NCBI RefSeq assembly: GCF_004310295.1
Contig: NZ_SISB01000026.1
Span: forward strand, 34,995 to 98,994
Length of the DNA stretch: 64,000 bases
Source of the DNA: Pseudomonas sp. BGI-2
GTDB lineage: Bacteria > Pseudomonadota > Gammaproteobacteria > Pseudomonadales > Pseudomonadaceae
Direction of reading: 5' to 3'
Of this stretch, positions 1 to 7,536 are shown in pieces (position 1 is the first letter of the stretch; each line of letters opens with the position of its first letter). The position numbers were made by a program, and so were the translations under genes. Below the pieces are notes generated by a model. It did no database searches and was not told the origin of the DNA. It saw only the letters and a list, made by a program, of their open reading frames with translations.

Positions 1-4
1 CGAA

Positions 5-1567
5 ATGAACATCCTCCCGCTACCGCAGACCACCCCCGCGAATTCGCGGCCATTGGTGCTGAGTGGCGATCTGCTCAAGCTGCTGACGCCGATGGAGGGC
101 CTGATCACACCCGGCCAGACCGCCAACGCCGAAGTGCTGTCGCTCAAGCAGGCGGATCAGACCTTTCAACTGTTGCTCAAAGTCACCCTCGAGAGCGGCC
201 GCCAGACCACAGTCCAGGCCACCAGCACCCAGCCGCTGCCCCAAGGCACCAACCTGGCGATCACTCAGCCATCAGCAAGCAACCTGGCCATCACGGTGCA
301 ACAAGCCATCGCGTCCAGCGTCGCCACCCTCACCCGCATCGACACGACGCAATTGCCGGTCGGGACGCTGTTGCAGGGCAAAGTGCTGACCTCGCAGGTT
401 CTGCCGCAGGTGCCGGGACAGCCGACGGTGTTTCGCTCGATGGTGAGCCTGCTCAACACCGCGTTGAGCGGCAGCACCCTGAGCATCGAGAGCCCGACGC
501 CGCTGCGCATCGGTACCTTGTTGAGTGCCTTGGTGCAGGACACGCAAACCTTGAAATTCGTACCGCTGAGCAATCGTCAGGAGCAGTTGGCGGTCACCCA
601 GCAATTGGTCAGTCAGCAGAGCCGCCAAGGCTCGCTGGATGGTTTGATCAAAGTCCTGCAAAACCTGCCACCGTCAGATCAGACGTCCAGCGACCTGCGC
701 GTTGCCGTGGAAAAACTGCTGGCCGGTTTGCCGGACGTTCAACAACTGAGTACGCCCAAAGGTTTGGCTCAGGCACTGGCCAATAGCGGCCTGTTCCTCG
801 AAGCGAAACTGCTGACCGGTCAAAACCCGACACTGGCGCCGGACATGAAAGGCGATCTGCTCAAGCTGATCGCGCAACTGACGCCAGGATTGCCGGCCAA
901 CACCAATCTCAACGCGATCCTTGCGGCCAACACGCTGGTCCAGACCATGCCGAGCTTCGTGCGCAGCGCCCTCGGCATGCTCGGCCAGGTCAGCGCCAAA
1001 CCGCTGCTCACCAGCTTCCCGCTTCCCGAACGGCTGCTGCAAAGCCAGGACGGTGAAAACGATCTGGAGCATTTGCTGCGTCTGGCCGCGGCGGCCGTTT
1101 CGCGCCTGCAAAGCCATCAGTTGTCGAGTCTCGAACAAACCGGCGTCACTGACGATGGACGGCTGCTCAGCACCTGGCAGCTGGAAATCCCGATGCGCAA
1201 CCTGCAGGACATCGTGCCGTTGCAGGTCAAATTCCAGCGCGAAGAAGCGCCCGAAAAAGAACAACCGCACGAACGCCGGGACGAACGCGAGCCGAAACAG
1301 CAACTGTGGCGCGTGGACCTGGCGTTCGACATGGAGCCGCTGGGCCCGTTGCAGATTCAGGCGCAGCTGATCCGAGGCAGCCTGTCCAGCCAGCTCTGGG
1401 CCGAACGGCCGTACACCGCCAGCCTGATTGAAAGCAATCTGGCCGCGCTGCGCCAGCGTCTGCTGGACTCCGGACTGAACGTCGGCGATCTGGATTGCCA
1501 CCTCGGCACGCCACCGCAAGGCCCTCAAACCCGCCTCGAACAACGCTGGGTCGACGAAACCGCATGA
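5..1567 (+). CDS. FliK-like flagellar hook-length control family protein
   Basis: A 520-residue protein whose last ~120 residues form a FliK C-terminal (Flg_hook-type) domain. The recognisable stretch is GPLQIQAQL followed by a conserved helix containing LAALRQRLLDSGLNV. The N-terminal ~380 residues are Gln/Leu/Thr-rich and poorly conserved, as usual for FliK rulers. It is not the main fliK, which lies elsewhere in this window next to an hptB-type gene. Its stop overlaps the start of the FlhB C-terminal homologue (ATGA), so the two are translationally coupled. The pairing suggests an accessory export-switch pair, but its role in hook control is inferred. The start lies 4 bases from the window edge, so an upstream start cannot be excluded. 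Confidence 0.85.
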   Translation: MNILPLPQTTPANSRPLVLSGDLLKLLTPMEGLITPGQTANAEVLSLKQADQTFQLLLKVTLESGRQTTVQATSTQPLPQGTNLAITQPSASNLAITVQQAIASSVATLTRIDTTQLPVGTLLQGKVLTSQVLPQVPGQPTVFRSMVSLLNTALSGSTLSIESPTPLRIGTLLSALVQDTQTLKFVPLSNRQEQLAVTQQLVSQQSRQGSLDGLIKVLQNLPPSDQTSSDLRVAVEKLLAGLPDVQQLSTPKGLAQALANSGLFLEAKLLTGQNPTLAPDMKGDLLKLIAQLTPGLPANTNLNAILAANTLVQTMPSFVRSALGMLGQVSAKPLLTSFPLPERLLQSQDGENDLEHLLRLAAAAVSRLQSHQLSSLEQTGVTDDGRLLSTWQLEIPMRNLQDIVPLQVKFQREEAPEKEQPHERRDEREPKQQLWRVDLAFDMEPLGPLQIQAQLIRGSLSSQLWAERPYTASLIESNLAALRQRLLDSGLNVGDLDCHLGTPPQGPQTRLEQRWVDETA

Positions 1568-1893
1568 GAAACCCCAACACCCCACGCCAGGCCATCGCCC
1601 TCAAATACGACGGCAACCACGCCCCTACCCTCACGGCCAAAGGTGACGAAGAACTGGCCGAAGCCATTCTGAAAATTGCCCGCGATTATGAAGTGCCGAT
1701 CTATGAAAACGCAGAGTTGGTGAAGCTGCTGGCGCGGATGGAACTGGGGGAGAGTATTCCGGAAGAGTTGTACCGCACGATTGCCGAGATTATTGCGTTT
1801 GCGTGGAACCTGAAGGGCAAGTTTCCGGCGGGGCATGATCCGGAGGCGCCTTCGGTGGAGAAGGATGTGACTGAGCGCGGGGATGATTATTGA
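1564..1893 (+). CDS. FlhB C-terminal domain homologue (FlhX/EscU-like export switch protein)
   Basis: A 109-residue soluble protein resembling the cytoplasmic domain of FlhB: ALKYDG near the start, then the helix/strand pattern around VPIYENAELVKLLARMELG and IPEELYRTIAEIIAFAW. It has no membrane segments and lacks the NPTH autocleavage motif found in the full FlhB of this window, so it cannot cleave itself in the FlhB manner. The start is the ATG overlapping the stop of the upstream FliK-like gene. Homologues of this type are known in many gammaproteobacteria and in some bacteria can replace the cleaved FlhB C-terminus. That function is inferred here. Confidence 0.85.
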   Translation: MRNPNTPRQAIALKYDGNHAPTLTAKGDEELAEAILKIARDYEVPIYENAELVKLLARMELGESIPEELYRTIAEIIAFAWNLKGKFPAGHDPEAPSVEKDVTERGDDY

Positions 1894-1957
1894 GATTTCG
1901 AGAATAGCGATCTCGGCGGCCACACCAAGATCAGCTCTCGTGCAACTTTCTTATCAA

Positions 1958-2452
1958 CTACGCCGCTGACACGCTACTCGGCTTAAAAAAACGCAAAAGC
2001 CTTAAACTACGGCCGATTATCAAACCATTGATGAGACCTGCCCCCAGAGCTGACCATGCCACCTCCGACACTTCGTTAGCCAGCTCAGGATGCACGGCCG
2101 CCTGATAACCGGTGAAATAACGCCAGGCAAAAAAGCCCCAATACACCAACAGCACCTTGATCGTCCCACCCAGCACCAACCGATTACCCTCGCATTCGAC
2201 GTCGTTGTACGAATAGAAGCGCAGACCCGTAAACCATCCTGCCAATAAGCCTAGCGAGTAAACCGATAACGGTATTGCGATGCCCTGCGAGAACTCCAGG
2301 GACGAGAGGGAGATCGCGACAAATATCATCGGCGTTATCTGCAATGACCTTTTCGACTCATGATTCCTAAAGCAAGCCATGCCCCCGAAATAGGTCACTA
2401 TCAAAAAAACCGCATAAACCCAAAGCGGTGTGCTGCGCAGGATATCGAGCAT
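1958..2452 (-). CDS. small membrane protein (possibly DUF6622 family)
   Basis: A 164-residue hydrophobic protein with about four membrane segments: WVYAVFLIVTYFGG, ITPMIFVAISLSS, LGLLAGWFTGL, and VLLVYWGFFAWRYF with a final helix near LGAGLINGLIIG. It begins MLDILRSTPLWVYA, which resembles the DUF6622 class of pseudomonad membrane proteins. That family call is from memory and tentative. The internal ATG was chosen over a more upstream one because the upstream residues are Lys/Cys-rich and not membrane-like. It is convergent with FlhX and belongs to the accessory block between the flagellar genes and the che operon. The function is unknown. Confidence 0.6.
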   Translation of the reverse strand: MLDILRSTPLWVYAVFLIVTYFGGMACFRNHESKRSLQITPMIFVAISLSSLEFSQGIAIPLSVYSLGLLAGWFTGLRFYSYNDVECEGNRLVLGGTIKVLLVYWGFFAWRYFTGYQAAVHPELANEVSEVAWSALGAGLINGLIIGRSLRLLRFFKPSSVSAA

Positions 2453-2646
2453 TGAAAGCCTTGGAATCAGAACTTTATTTTGACAGCAGGCGAAAAAAAC
2501 CACGCCGACGACGTGCAGCTACCGAGAGCAAATTACCGACGACAGACCACTCTCACAAGTCGGCGCGATCCGACAAAGTTGTAGGCAGCATACTAAGGCG
2601 TCGTAGGTCTGAGGACGAGCAACCAATAGAATTTTGGGTTGAATGC

Positions 2647-2738
2647 AAAATCGCAACCTCGTTTCACTCGACAGATCCTACATTGAGACGGCGTACACCC
2701 TGTAGGAGCTGTCGAGTGAAACGAGGCTGCGATCTTTT
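2647..2738. repeat. imperfect long inverted repeat (hairpin element, copy 1)
   Basis: Two arms of about 36-38 bases surround a short spacer. The right arm reads from TGTAGGAGCTGTCGAGTG to GGCTGCGATCTTTT, and the left arm is its reverse complement with a few mismatches (for example GATCCTACA). A second copy at 5432-5525 carries nearly the same arms. The two copies bracket the interrupted DUF6124-type gene. It differs from the GTAGGAGCGAGG and GTGGGAGCGGGC repeats elsewhere in the window. Confidence 0.8.
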
Positions 2739-2746
2739 AATTACCG

Positions 2747-2953
2747 TTAAGACTGCGGGTTAGGCCTGTCCAGCATCCGATTCACCGCCAGCTCACCCAG
2801 CATCACCACCTGCTGAATCCCCAAGATAGTATTGCGGTGTGTCCCCTCTAATAGCCCCGCGACATTACTCAGCATCACACTCGCCGATGCCAGGGATTCA
2901 CAGGTGTTGGCCAGCAGGGTTTCGTCATCGGCGTCAGGGTCGACAAAGAAAAT
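2747..2953 (-). pseudogene. 3' part of DUF6124-type gene cut off by IS21-family element
   Basis: This segment encodes the C-terminal part, beginning TIFFVDPDADDE and ending MLDRPNPQS, of a small protein resembling the pseudomonad DUF6124 family. The reading frame is cut by the insertion element at its upstream edge. Joining this part to the 5' part on the other side of the element, with one copy of the 6-bp target duplication removed, restores an uninterrupted 119-residue frame (STIF followed by FVDPDADD). The family normally has an N-terminal Pro-rich stretch and a helical C-terminus with GIQQVVMLGELAVNRMLD, as here. The function of the family is unknown to me. Confidence 0.8.
2948..2953. 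repeat. left target-site duplication of the IS21-family element
   Basis: GAAAAT immediately outside the left TGTCA terminus. The same six bases occur immediately outside the right terminus (4919-4924). Confidence 0.85.
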
Positions 2954-3027
2954 TGTCAACACCGGTTGAAAACTGACCCACCCTACCGAAGTAAAACTGA
3001 CCCACCCCGGCGGTGTTTGAGGTCTGT

Positions 3028-3816
3028 TTATTTCTGTGGCGAGGCCGTTTCTCTCGGCACCACCTGACCTGATTTCAGCTTGTCCTTTAGTCGATAACTC
3101 TGTCCGCTGACCTGGACGATATGCGCATGGTGCAGAAGCCGATCCAGCAGCGCAGCGGTCAGTGTCGAGTCGTCCGCGAAGGTCGTTGCCCACTGGCTGA
3201 ACGGCAAGTTACTGGTCAGCACCAAGCTGCCATGTTCGTACCGTTTGGCGATCACGTTGAAGAACAAGTTGGCTTCGTCACGGCCGAACGGCAAATAGCC
3301 GATCTCATCAATCACCAGCAGTTTCGAGCGTTGAACAACGCGACTGAAATACTGAGCCAGGCGCCCTTGATGGTGCGCGGCGACGAGTTGCAAAGTCAGG
3401 TCGGCGGCAGAGATAAATCGGGTCGAAATGCCTGCCATGATCGCCCGATAAGCCAGAGCGCTGGCCAAGTGTGTTTTGCCAACGCCCGAAGGCCCCAGCA
3501 GTACGACGTTTTCCTTACGCTCGATGAAGGCCAGCCCGGCCAGTTCCAGGATCTGGCTTTGCGGCGCGCCGCTGGCGAATTTGAAGTCGTATTGTTCAAC
3601 CGTTTTCACCGCCGGCAGCCCGGACTGTTGCAGCAGCGCTTGCCGCCGCCGCTCGTTTCGAGCGCGATCCTCGCTTAGCAGAAGCTGTTCCAGGAAGTCG
3701 GCATAGCTCGTTTCTTTTTCGGCCGCTTGCTGGGCCAGTGCCGGCCAGTCCGTCGCAAAAGTGTCGAGCTTGAACTGTTGGCAAAGAGACTCGATGCGCA
3801 GATGTTGAAGGTTCAT
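3028..3816 (-). CDS. istB: IS21-family helper ATPase IstB
   Basis: A 262-residue AAA+ ATPase of the IstB/DnaC type. Walker A is GPSGVGKTHLA near residue 108 and Walker B is LLVIDEIGYLPF, followed by the sensor region LVLTSNLPFSQW. IstB assists the IstA transposase in target choice and strand transfer. It begins within the istA stop (4-base overlap), the usual translational coupling in IS21 elements, and its length is normal. There are no frameshifts or internal stops. Confidence 0.95.
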   Translation of the reverse strand: MNLQHLRIESLCQQFKLDTFATDWPALAQQAAEKETSYADFLEQLLLSEDRARNERRRQALLQQSGLPAVKTVEQYDFKFASGAPQSQILELAGLAFIERKENVVLLGPSGVGKTHLASALAYRAIMAGISTRFISAADLTLQLVAAHHQGRLAQYFSRVVQRSKLLVIDEIGYLPFGRDEANLFFNVIAKRYEHGSLVLTSNLPFSQWATTFADDSTLTAALLDRLLHHAHIVQVSGQSYRLKDKLKSGQVVPRETASPQK

Positions 3817-4835
3817 GGACGTACCTCAAGCAGTGCCTGATAAACCGAGAGCGGATGCTGCAAGCTTTCCACCGGCATGGGTTGGACGACCGAAATCATG
3901 CTGCTCGCAACCCCTTGAATCTCTGGCAGGGGCAACAAGTGGTGCACTTCGGTATCCAGTCGGTGTTGCGGTATTTCGCCCGTCGTCGCATGTGTTCGGG
4001 CGTTGGCGACCTCCATCAACCAAGGGCCGATCTTGCTGTTCGCGACCTCAACATCCAACAGCAAGTTGACCTGGTTAAGTGACGCGGCCAGTGGCACTAC
4101 GAAGCTGTTTTTCAGGTAGTGGTTGAAGCGCTCGACCTTGCCCTTGGTCTGCGCCCGATAAGGCCGGCAGACTTTCGGTGTGAAGCCGTAGCGCTCTGCC
4201 AAATTCAATAGTGCGGTATTCCAGCGGTGCTGACCGGGGCCATAAACATCGCGTTCCTGGATGATGGTTTTGGCGTTGTCGAAGAGTAGCTTTCGCGGCG
4301 TACCGCCGAAGAAACGCAGCGCCTTTTCGATCCCGGAACACCAGGCTGCGGAGTCTTCGCGACGGGAGAAAACGACGTAGGTCGCACGACTCCAGCCCAA
4401 CGTTGCAACGAATGCCAACAACGGATCGCGGCCACGCCGAATGACGGTGAAGTCCACCTGCATCTGCTCACCGGGCTCGGTTTCAAAGCGAACGACGGCT
4501 TCGTTTGCCTTGGATTTCAAGGTCAGCAGAAAGCTGGTGAGGATTGAGTATCCGCCTTCGTAACCCTGTTCGCGGATCTCCCTCAACAGCACGATGGCGG
4601 GAATCCAATGGGGTCGAGCGGCTTCTACGCGCTGGCGCAGATAGGCCTCGAAAGGCACAAGCTTGCCCACGCGCTGCGCGCGCGGGCCATAGACGACGGG
4701 CTGGCGCTGGGCCTGTAATTTGAGGTGGCGTCGAATGGTATTGCGAGAGCAGCCCATCTGCCGGGCGATGGCCCGAATAGACAAACCCTGACGAATAAGA
4801 ACACTGATTTCCACGTGTTGCTCCTGGGACAGCAT
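3813..4835 (-). CDS. istA: IS21-family transposase IstA
   Basis: A 340-residue transposase. The N-terminal helix-turn-helix reads GLSIRAIARQMGCSRNTIRRHL (residues ~18-39, split here by its recognition helix CSRNTIRRHL). The rve-type DDE core follows: MQVDFTVI with the first Asp, KLLFDNAKTII with the second Asp and the Glu around AQTKGKVERFNHYLK. It is slightly short for the family but keeps all catalytic landmarks. The start MLSQEQHVEIS lies just inside the right end of the element, and the gene overlaps istB by 4 bases. Confidence 0.93.
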   Translation of the reverse strand: MLSQEQHVEISVLIRQGLSIRAIARQMGCSRNTIRRHLKLQAQRQPVVYGPRAQRVGKLVPFEAYLRQRVEAARPHWIPAIVLLREIREQGYEGGYSILTSFLLTLKSKANEAVVRFETEPGEQMQVDFTVIRRGRDPLLAFVATLGWSRATYVVFSRREDSAAWCSGIEKALRFFGGTPRKLLFDNAKTIIQERDVYGPGQHRWNTALLNLAERYGFTPKVCRPYRAQTKGKVERFNHYLKNSFVVPLAASLNQVNLLLDVEVANSKIGPWLMEVANARTHATTGEIPQHRLDTEVHHLLPLPEIQGVASSMISVVQPMPVESLQHPLSVYQALLEVRP

Positions 4836-4918
4836 GGGCAGCTCGCAAAAGCTGCATTTTGCCCAAGTGGGTCAGTTTTCAACCGGTAGGGTGGGTCAGT
4901 TTTGCATCGGTACTGACA

Positions 4919-4924
4919 GAAAAT
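4919..4924. repeat. right target-site duplication of the IS21-family element
   Basis: GAAAAT directly after the right terminus TGACA, identical to the six bases before the left terminus. Confidence 0.85.
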
Positions 4925-5077
4925 CGTGCTGGGTTTGCGTGGGGAGTCTTTGGGAATGACCGGTTTGAGGTAGTAATCGAGGGCGCGGTCGGCGGCTTCG
5001 TTGAGTTTTTTTGAATCGGGGGTTTCGTATGGGGAAACGTCATCGGCTTCCGGCGGGTTGGGCGTAATTTTGAACAT
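4919..5077 (-). pseudogene. 5' part of DUF6124-type gene cut off by IS21-family element
   Basis: The start region of the interrupted small gene. It encodes MFKITPNPPEADDVSPYE through KPSTIF before running into the insertion element. The ATG is preceded by GGAATTGAAGATC, a modest ribosome site. With the element removed, this 53-codon piece joins the 3' part in frame to give 119 residues. The N-terminal pattern (MFK-ITPNPP, then LNEAADRALDYYLKP) is typical of pseudomonad DUF6124 proteins as I know them. In this genome the product is presumably truncated: the frame continues into element sequence from FCQYRCKTD. Confidence 0.8.
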
Positions 5078-5407
5078 GATCTTCAATTCCGTAAGTAATG
5101 CTGACACCACCTTGCGACTAAACGAGGGGGTGGCGGCTGTCCGCAGGTTAGTCGACCGGGGAATTGAAGAAACCGGCGCACCCGGAGGTGCCCTGCGCAC
5201 AGCCACCATCAAAAGCAGGTAGGAAACACCTGCCTGACGGGCACTTGTGCAACTTCAATTACCGCTGGGCGACTAAACCCGACCACTGATGGGCAGTGGC
5301 AGGGAAACGATAGAGGCCAAGGTTGAAGCGCACAAGCCGGCGGATTCTGACTGAGCCGTAGGCAGCGGCGCAAGGATGTGTAGCCAGGGAGAGTGTCTGG
5401 AGATGTC
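5078..5407. other. intergenic region upstream of the DUF6124-type gene, no gene recognised
   Basis: About 330 bases with no convincing coding sequence. It should hold the promoter of the interrupted gene, but I see no strong sigma-70, sigma-54 or sigma-28 site. It ends at a short perfect palindrome and then the second hairpin element. Confidence 0.5.
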
Positions 5408-5429
5408 ATTTAAACATCTCTGTTTAAAT
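5408..5429. repeat. 9-bp perfect palindrome ATTTAAACA-tctc-TGTTTAAAT
   Basis: Two 9-base arms separated by four bases, A+T-rich and directly abutting hairpin element copy 2. It could be an operator or part of the repeat element. Nothing in the sequence decides between these. Confidence 0.55.
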
Positions 5430-5431
5430 GC

Positions 5432-5525
5432 AAAAGATCGCAGCCTCGTTTCACTCGACAGCTCCTACATGGGGTACGCGTACGCCGTGTAGGAGCTGTC
5501 GAGTGAAACGAGGCTGCGATCTTTT
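5432..5525. repeat. perfect 38-bp inverted repeat (hairpin element, copy 2)
   Basis: The left arm AAAAGATCGCAGCCTCGTTT... and the right arm ...GAGGCTGCGATCTTTT are exact reverse complements over 38 bases with an 18-base spacer. It matches copy 1 at 2647-2738 on the far side of the interrupted gene. It lies just after the DUF2802 gene on the minus strand, so it may also act as a transcription terminator for the che operon. Confidence 0.85.
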
Positions 5526-5533
5526 GATCTTTC

Positions 5534-5926
5534 TCAGTTCTTGTGCAACTTGCGCATCAACTCCGCCTCAGCCTGGGTCAACCCGCAAGACTGAGTCAGC
5601 TCATCGACGGTAGCCCCCATCCCGACCAGCCGCGCCGCCTGGGCAAACGACAGGCTCGACGGATCGCGCTGTTCCAGCTGAGCCAGCTTGTCCGGCAACG
5701 GGCCGACGACTGCGCGCAGTTCGTGCAGGTCTTCACCCATGCGCACGTTGCCGCTCTGATAGTCGTCGACGCGCTTGGCCAGGTCCTTGATGCGCTGATC
5801 GCGCAGCGCATCGCCCTGGGCCTGTTGCGCGCCAATTTGCCGTTGAGCGCGAATGTACGCCAGGAACATTGCCAGCGTGCCTGCCCAGAAGAGGAACAGG
5901 ACAATGACCGCCACCTCAAGAATCAA
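5534..5926 (-). CDS. DUF2802 family membrane-anchored protein at the end of the che operon
   Basis: A 130-residue protein with one N-terminal membrane segment (VAVIVLFLFWAGTLAMFLAYI). A coiled-coil-like region follows (ALRDQRIKDLAKRVDDYQSG), then a C-terminal helix-turn-helix-like segment (LTQAEAELMRKLHKN). This is the DUF2802 protein that follows cheW in pseudomonad chemotaxis operons. Its start is a TTG directly abutting the cheW stop codon, implying coupled translation. The role is not established; its position suggests a link to polar Che arrays. Confidence 0.85.
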   Translation of the reverse strand: MILEVAVIVLFLFWAGTLAMFLAYIRAQRQIGAQQAQGDALRDQRIKDLAKRVDDYQSGNVRMGEDLHELRAVVGPLPDKLAQLEQRDPSSLSFAQAARLVGMGATVDELTQSCGLTQAEAELMRKLHKN

Positions 5927-6412
5927 TCAAATGTTCTCCAGGTCCGACCATTCTTCTTCGCTCATCATCTTGTCCAGTTCGACCAGGATCAGCAGTTCGT
6001 TGTTCTTGTTGCACACGCCTTGAATGAACTTGGCGGATTCTTCGTTACCGACGTTTGGCGCGGTTTCGATTTCCGACTGACGCAGGTAAACCACTTCGGC
6101 CACGCTGTCGACCATGATCCCGACCACTTGCTTGTCGGCTTCGATGATGACGATACGGGTGTTGTCGCTGATCTCGGCATTCATCAGGCCGAAGCGCTGA
6201 CGGGTGTCGATCACGGTGACCACGTTACCGCGCAGGTTGATGATGCCCAGCACGTAGCTCGGGGCACCCGGAACCGGGGCAATTTCGGTGTAACGCAGGA
6301 CTTCCTGAACGCGCATCACGTTGATGCCGTAGGTTTCATTGTCCAGTTTGAAGGTTACCCATTGCAGGATCGGATCTTCGGAACCTTTTGCAGACGACGC
6401 CTTATCATTCAT
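5927..6412 (-). CDS. cheW: chemotaxis coupling protein CheW
   Basis: A 161-residue CheW-domain protein that couples methyl-accepting receptors to the CheA kinase at the membrane array. Diagnostic features are QWVTFKLDNETYGINVM near the start, LGIINLRGNVVTVIDTR in the middle and VGIMVDSVAEVV. The domain fills the protein. The start MNDKASSAKG was chosen over an upstream in-frame ATG because GAGGGG lies just before it. It is the penultimate gene of the che operon, directly followed by the DUF2802 gene. Confidence 0.96.
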   Translation of the reverse strand: MNDKASSAKGSEDPILQWVTFKLDNETYGINVMRVQEVLRYTEIAPVPGAPSYVLGIINLRGNVVTVIDTRQRFGLMNAEISDNTRIVIIEADKQVVGIMVDSVAEVVYLRQSEIETAPNVGNEESAKFIQGVCNKNNELLILVELDKMMSEEEWSDLENI

Positions 6413-6501
6413 ACCCTGACCCCTCAAAAAACCGCTCCTGGCGGTGTGTGTTCTGTGTGGCGGCATTCAACAATGCCGTCGCATGATTGTTATGTCGGCT
6501 G

Positions 6502-7398
6502 TTATGTCGATTTGTGTAGCGGCTTGCTGCCGCTCATGTGCTTTGCCCCACCGCTGGCGATCAACTCGGCCAACGCGGAGACGTCCAGCAATGCACACAT
6601 GTGCTCAATCACCGTGCCGGCGAGCCATGGCCGCTGACCTCGATGACTTCTCCATTTGATTTCGTTCGGGTCCAGGCGCAACGAGCGGCTGACCTGATGC
6701 ACCGCCAGCCCCCACTCGTAGCCCTGAACCGAAATAACGTATTGCAGGCCCTGACGGAAATCGTCGCGGTAGCGGTCGGGCATGACCCAACGCGCAGTGT
6801 CCAATACTTTCAGGTTGCCGGCCTGACTCGGCAGGATCCCGAGGAACCATTCCGGCTGACCGAACAGCGGCGTCAGCTCGTGACCGGCCAGGGAGTAAAT
6901 CGAGCCCAGGCACACCAGCGGCACCGCCAGGGTCAACCCGGCGACATCGAACAGCAGGCATTCGAACGGCTCGGCGGCCCACGCCGGACGACCGTCGGTT
7001 GCAACCGGTGGCGGTGTGTTGCTCGGCGGCAGATGGACTTCGACCAGCGGCGGCACCAGGGTTTGCAGCAGCGGTGCGAGGGTCGAGACCGGCGCCAGAA
7101 TCGGTGTCGGCGCCTCTTCGATCACCACCGGTGCTTTTGCGACCGCAGCAACCACTGGCGCCACGACAGGCGCGGCAGGCATAACGGGTTTCTGCGCATC
7201 ACGCGCCTGCTCTTCAAGCACTGCTGCCTGGAACTCATCCAGTGCTGCTTCGACCTCGACCGTTTCAACGGCCTCAATGACTTCAGCCACCGCTTCGACT
7301 TCCAGCGACAACTCTTCAGTCGCCTCCATCAGCAGGCTGTCCAGATAGGACTGGAGCGCCAGTTGTGGACGCGAGGTGATTTTCACCGGCCGATTCAT
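6502..7398 (-). CDS. parP: ParP-like CheW-domain protein (Che array positioning)
   Basis: A 298-residue protein. It has an N-terminal segment MNRPVKITSRPQLALQSYLDSLL, an acidic Glu/Val/Ala-rich and Pro-rich linker (residues ~25-130), and a C-terminal CheW-like domain from about residue 145 (FECLLFDVAGLTLAVPL, LGILPSQAGNLKVLDTA). This is the layout of ParP, whose CheW-like AIF domain binds CheA and which partners the ParA-like ATPase ParC. The parC gene is next upstream, separated only by a REP palindrome. The ParP name rests on domain layout and synteny. Confidence 0.85.
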   Translation of the reverse strand: MNRPVKITSRPQLALQSYLDSLLMEATEELSLEVEAVAEVIEAVETVEVEAALDEFQAAVLEEQARDAQKPVMPAAPVVAPVVAAVAKAPVVIEEAPTPILAPVSTLAPLLQTLVPPLVEVHLPPSNTPPPVATDGRPAWAAEPFECLLFDVAGLTLAVPLVCLGSIYSLAGHELTPLFGQPEWFLGILPSQAGNLKVLDTARWVMPDRYRDDFRQGLQYVISVQGYEWGLAVHQVSRSLRLDPNEIKWRSHRGQRPWLAGTVIEHMCALLDVSALAELIASGGAKHMSGSKPLHKST

Positions 7399-7409
7399 GC
7401 GCGCACCTG

Positions 7410-7516
7410 TGTAGGAGCGAGCGGTGCGGCGATCCGACTTGCCCGCGAAGAACGATAACGCGGTTTAACTGTGAAGACCGCGGCGTCTGCTTCGCGGGCA
7501 AGCCTCGCTCCTACAG
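7410..7516. repeat. REP/BIME-type inverted repeat (GTAGGAGCGAGG family)
   Basis: Outer arms GTAGGAGCGAGCGGTGC and GCCTCGCTCCTAC, with inner arms CTTGCCCGCGAAG and CTTCGCGGGCAAG, form a long cruciform between parP and parC. It is the same repeat class as those at 32198-32286 and 63774-63876. Confidence 0.85.
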
Positions 7517-7536
7517 GTACATGGTATGAGTTCATC

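Larger units (their letters stand above)
2954..4918 (-). mobile_element. IS21-family insertion sequence (istA-istB), 1965 bp, intact
   Basis: The element carries overlapping istA and istB genes on the minus strand. It is bounded by termini that begin TGTCA on each inward-reading strand. Inside each end the sequence AAAACTGACCCACC is repeated: 2969 and 2993 on the left, and as reverse complements ending 4879 and 4903 on the right. These are the multiple terminal repeats typical of IS21 elements. A 6-bp duplication GAAAAT flanks it. Both genes look full length, so it is probably still mobile. It sits inside the DUF6124-type gene. Confidence 0.93.
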
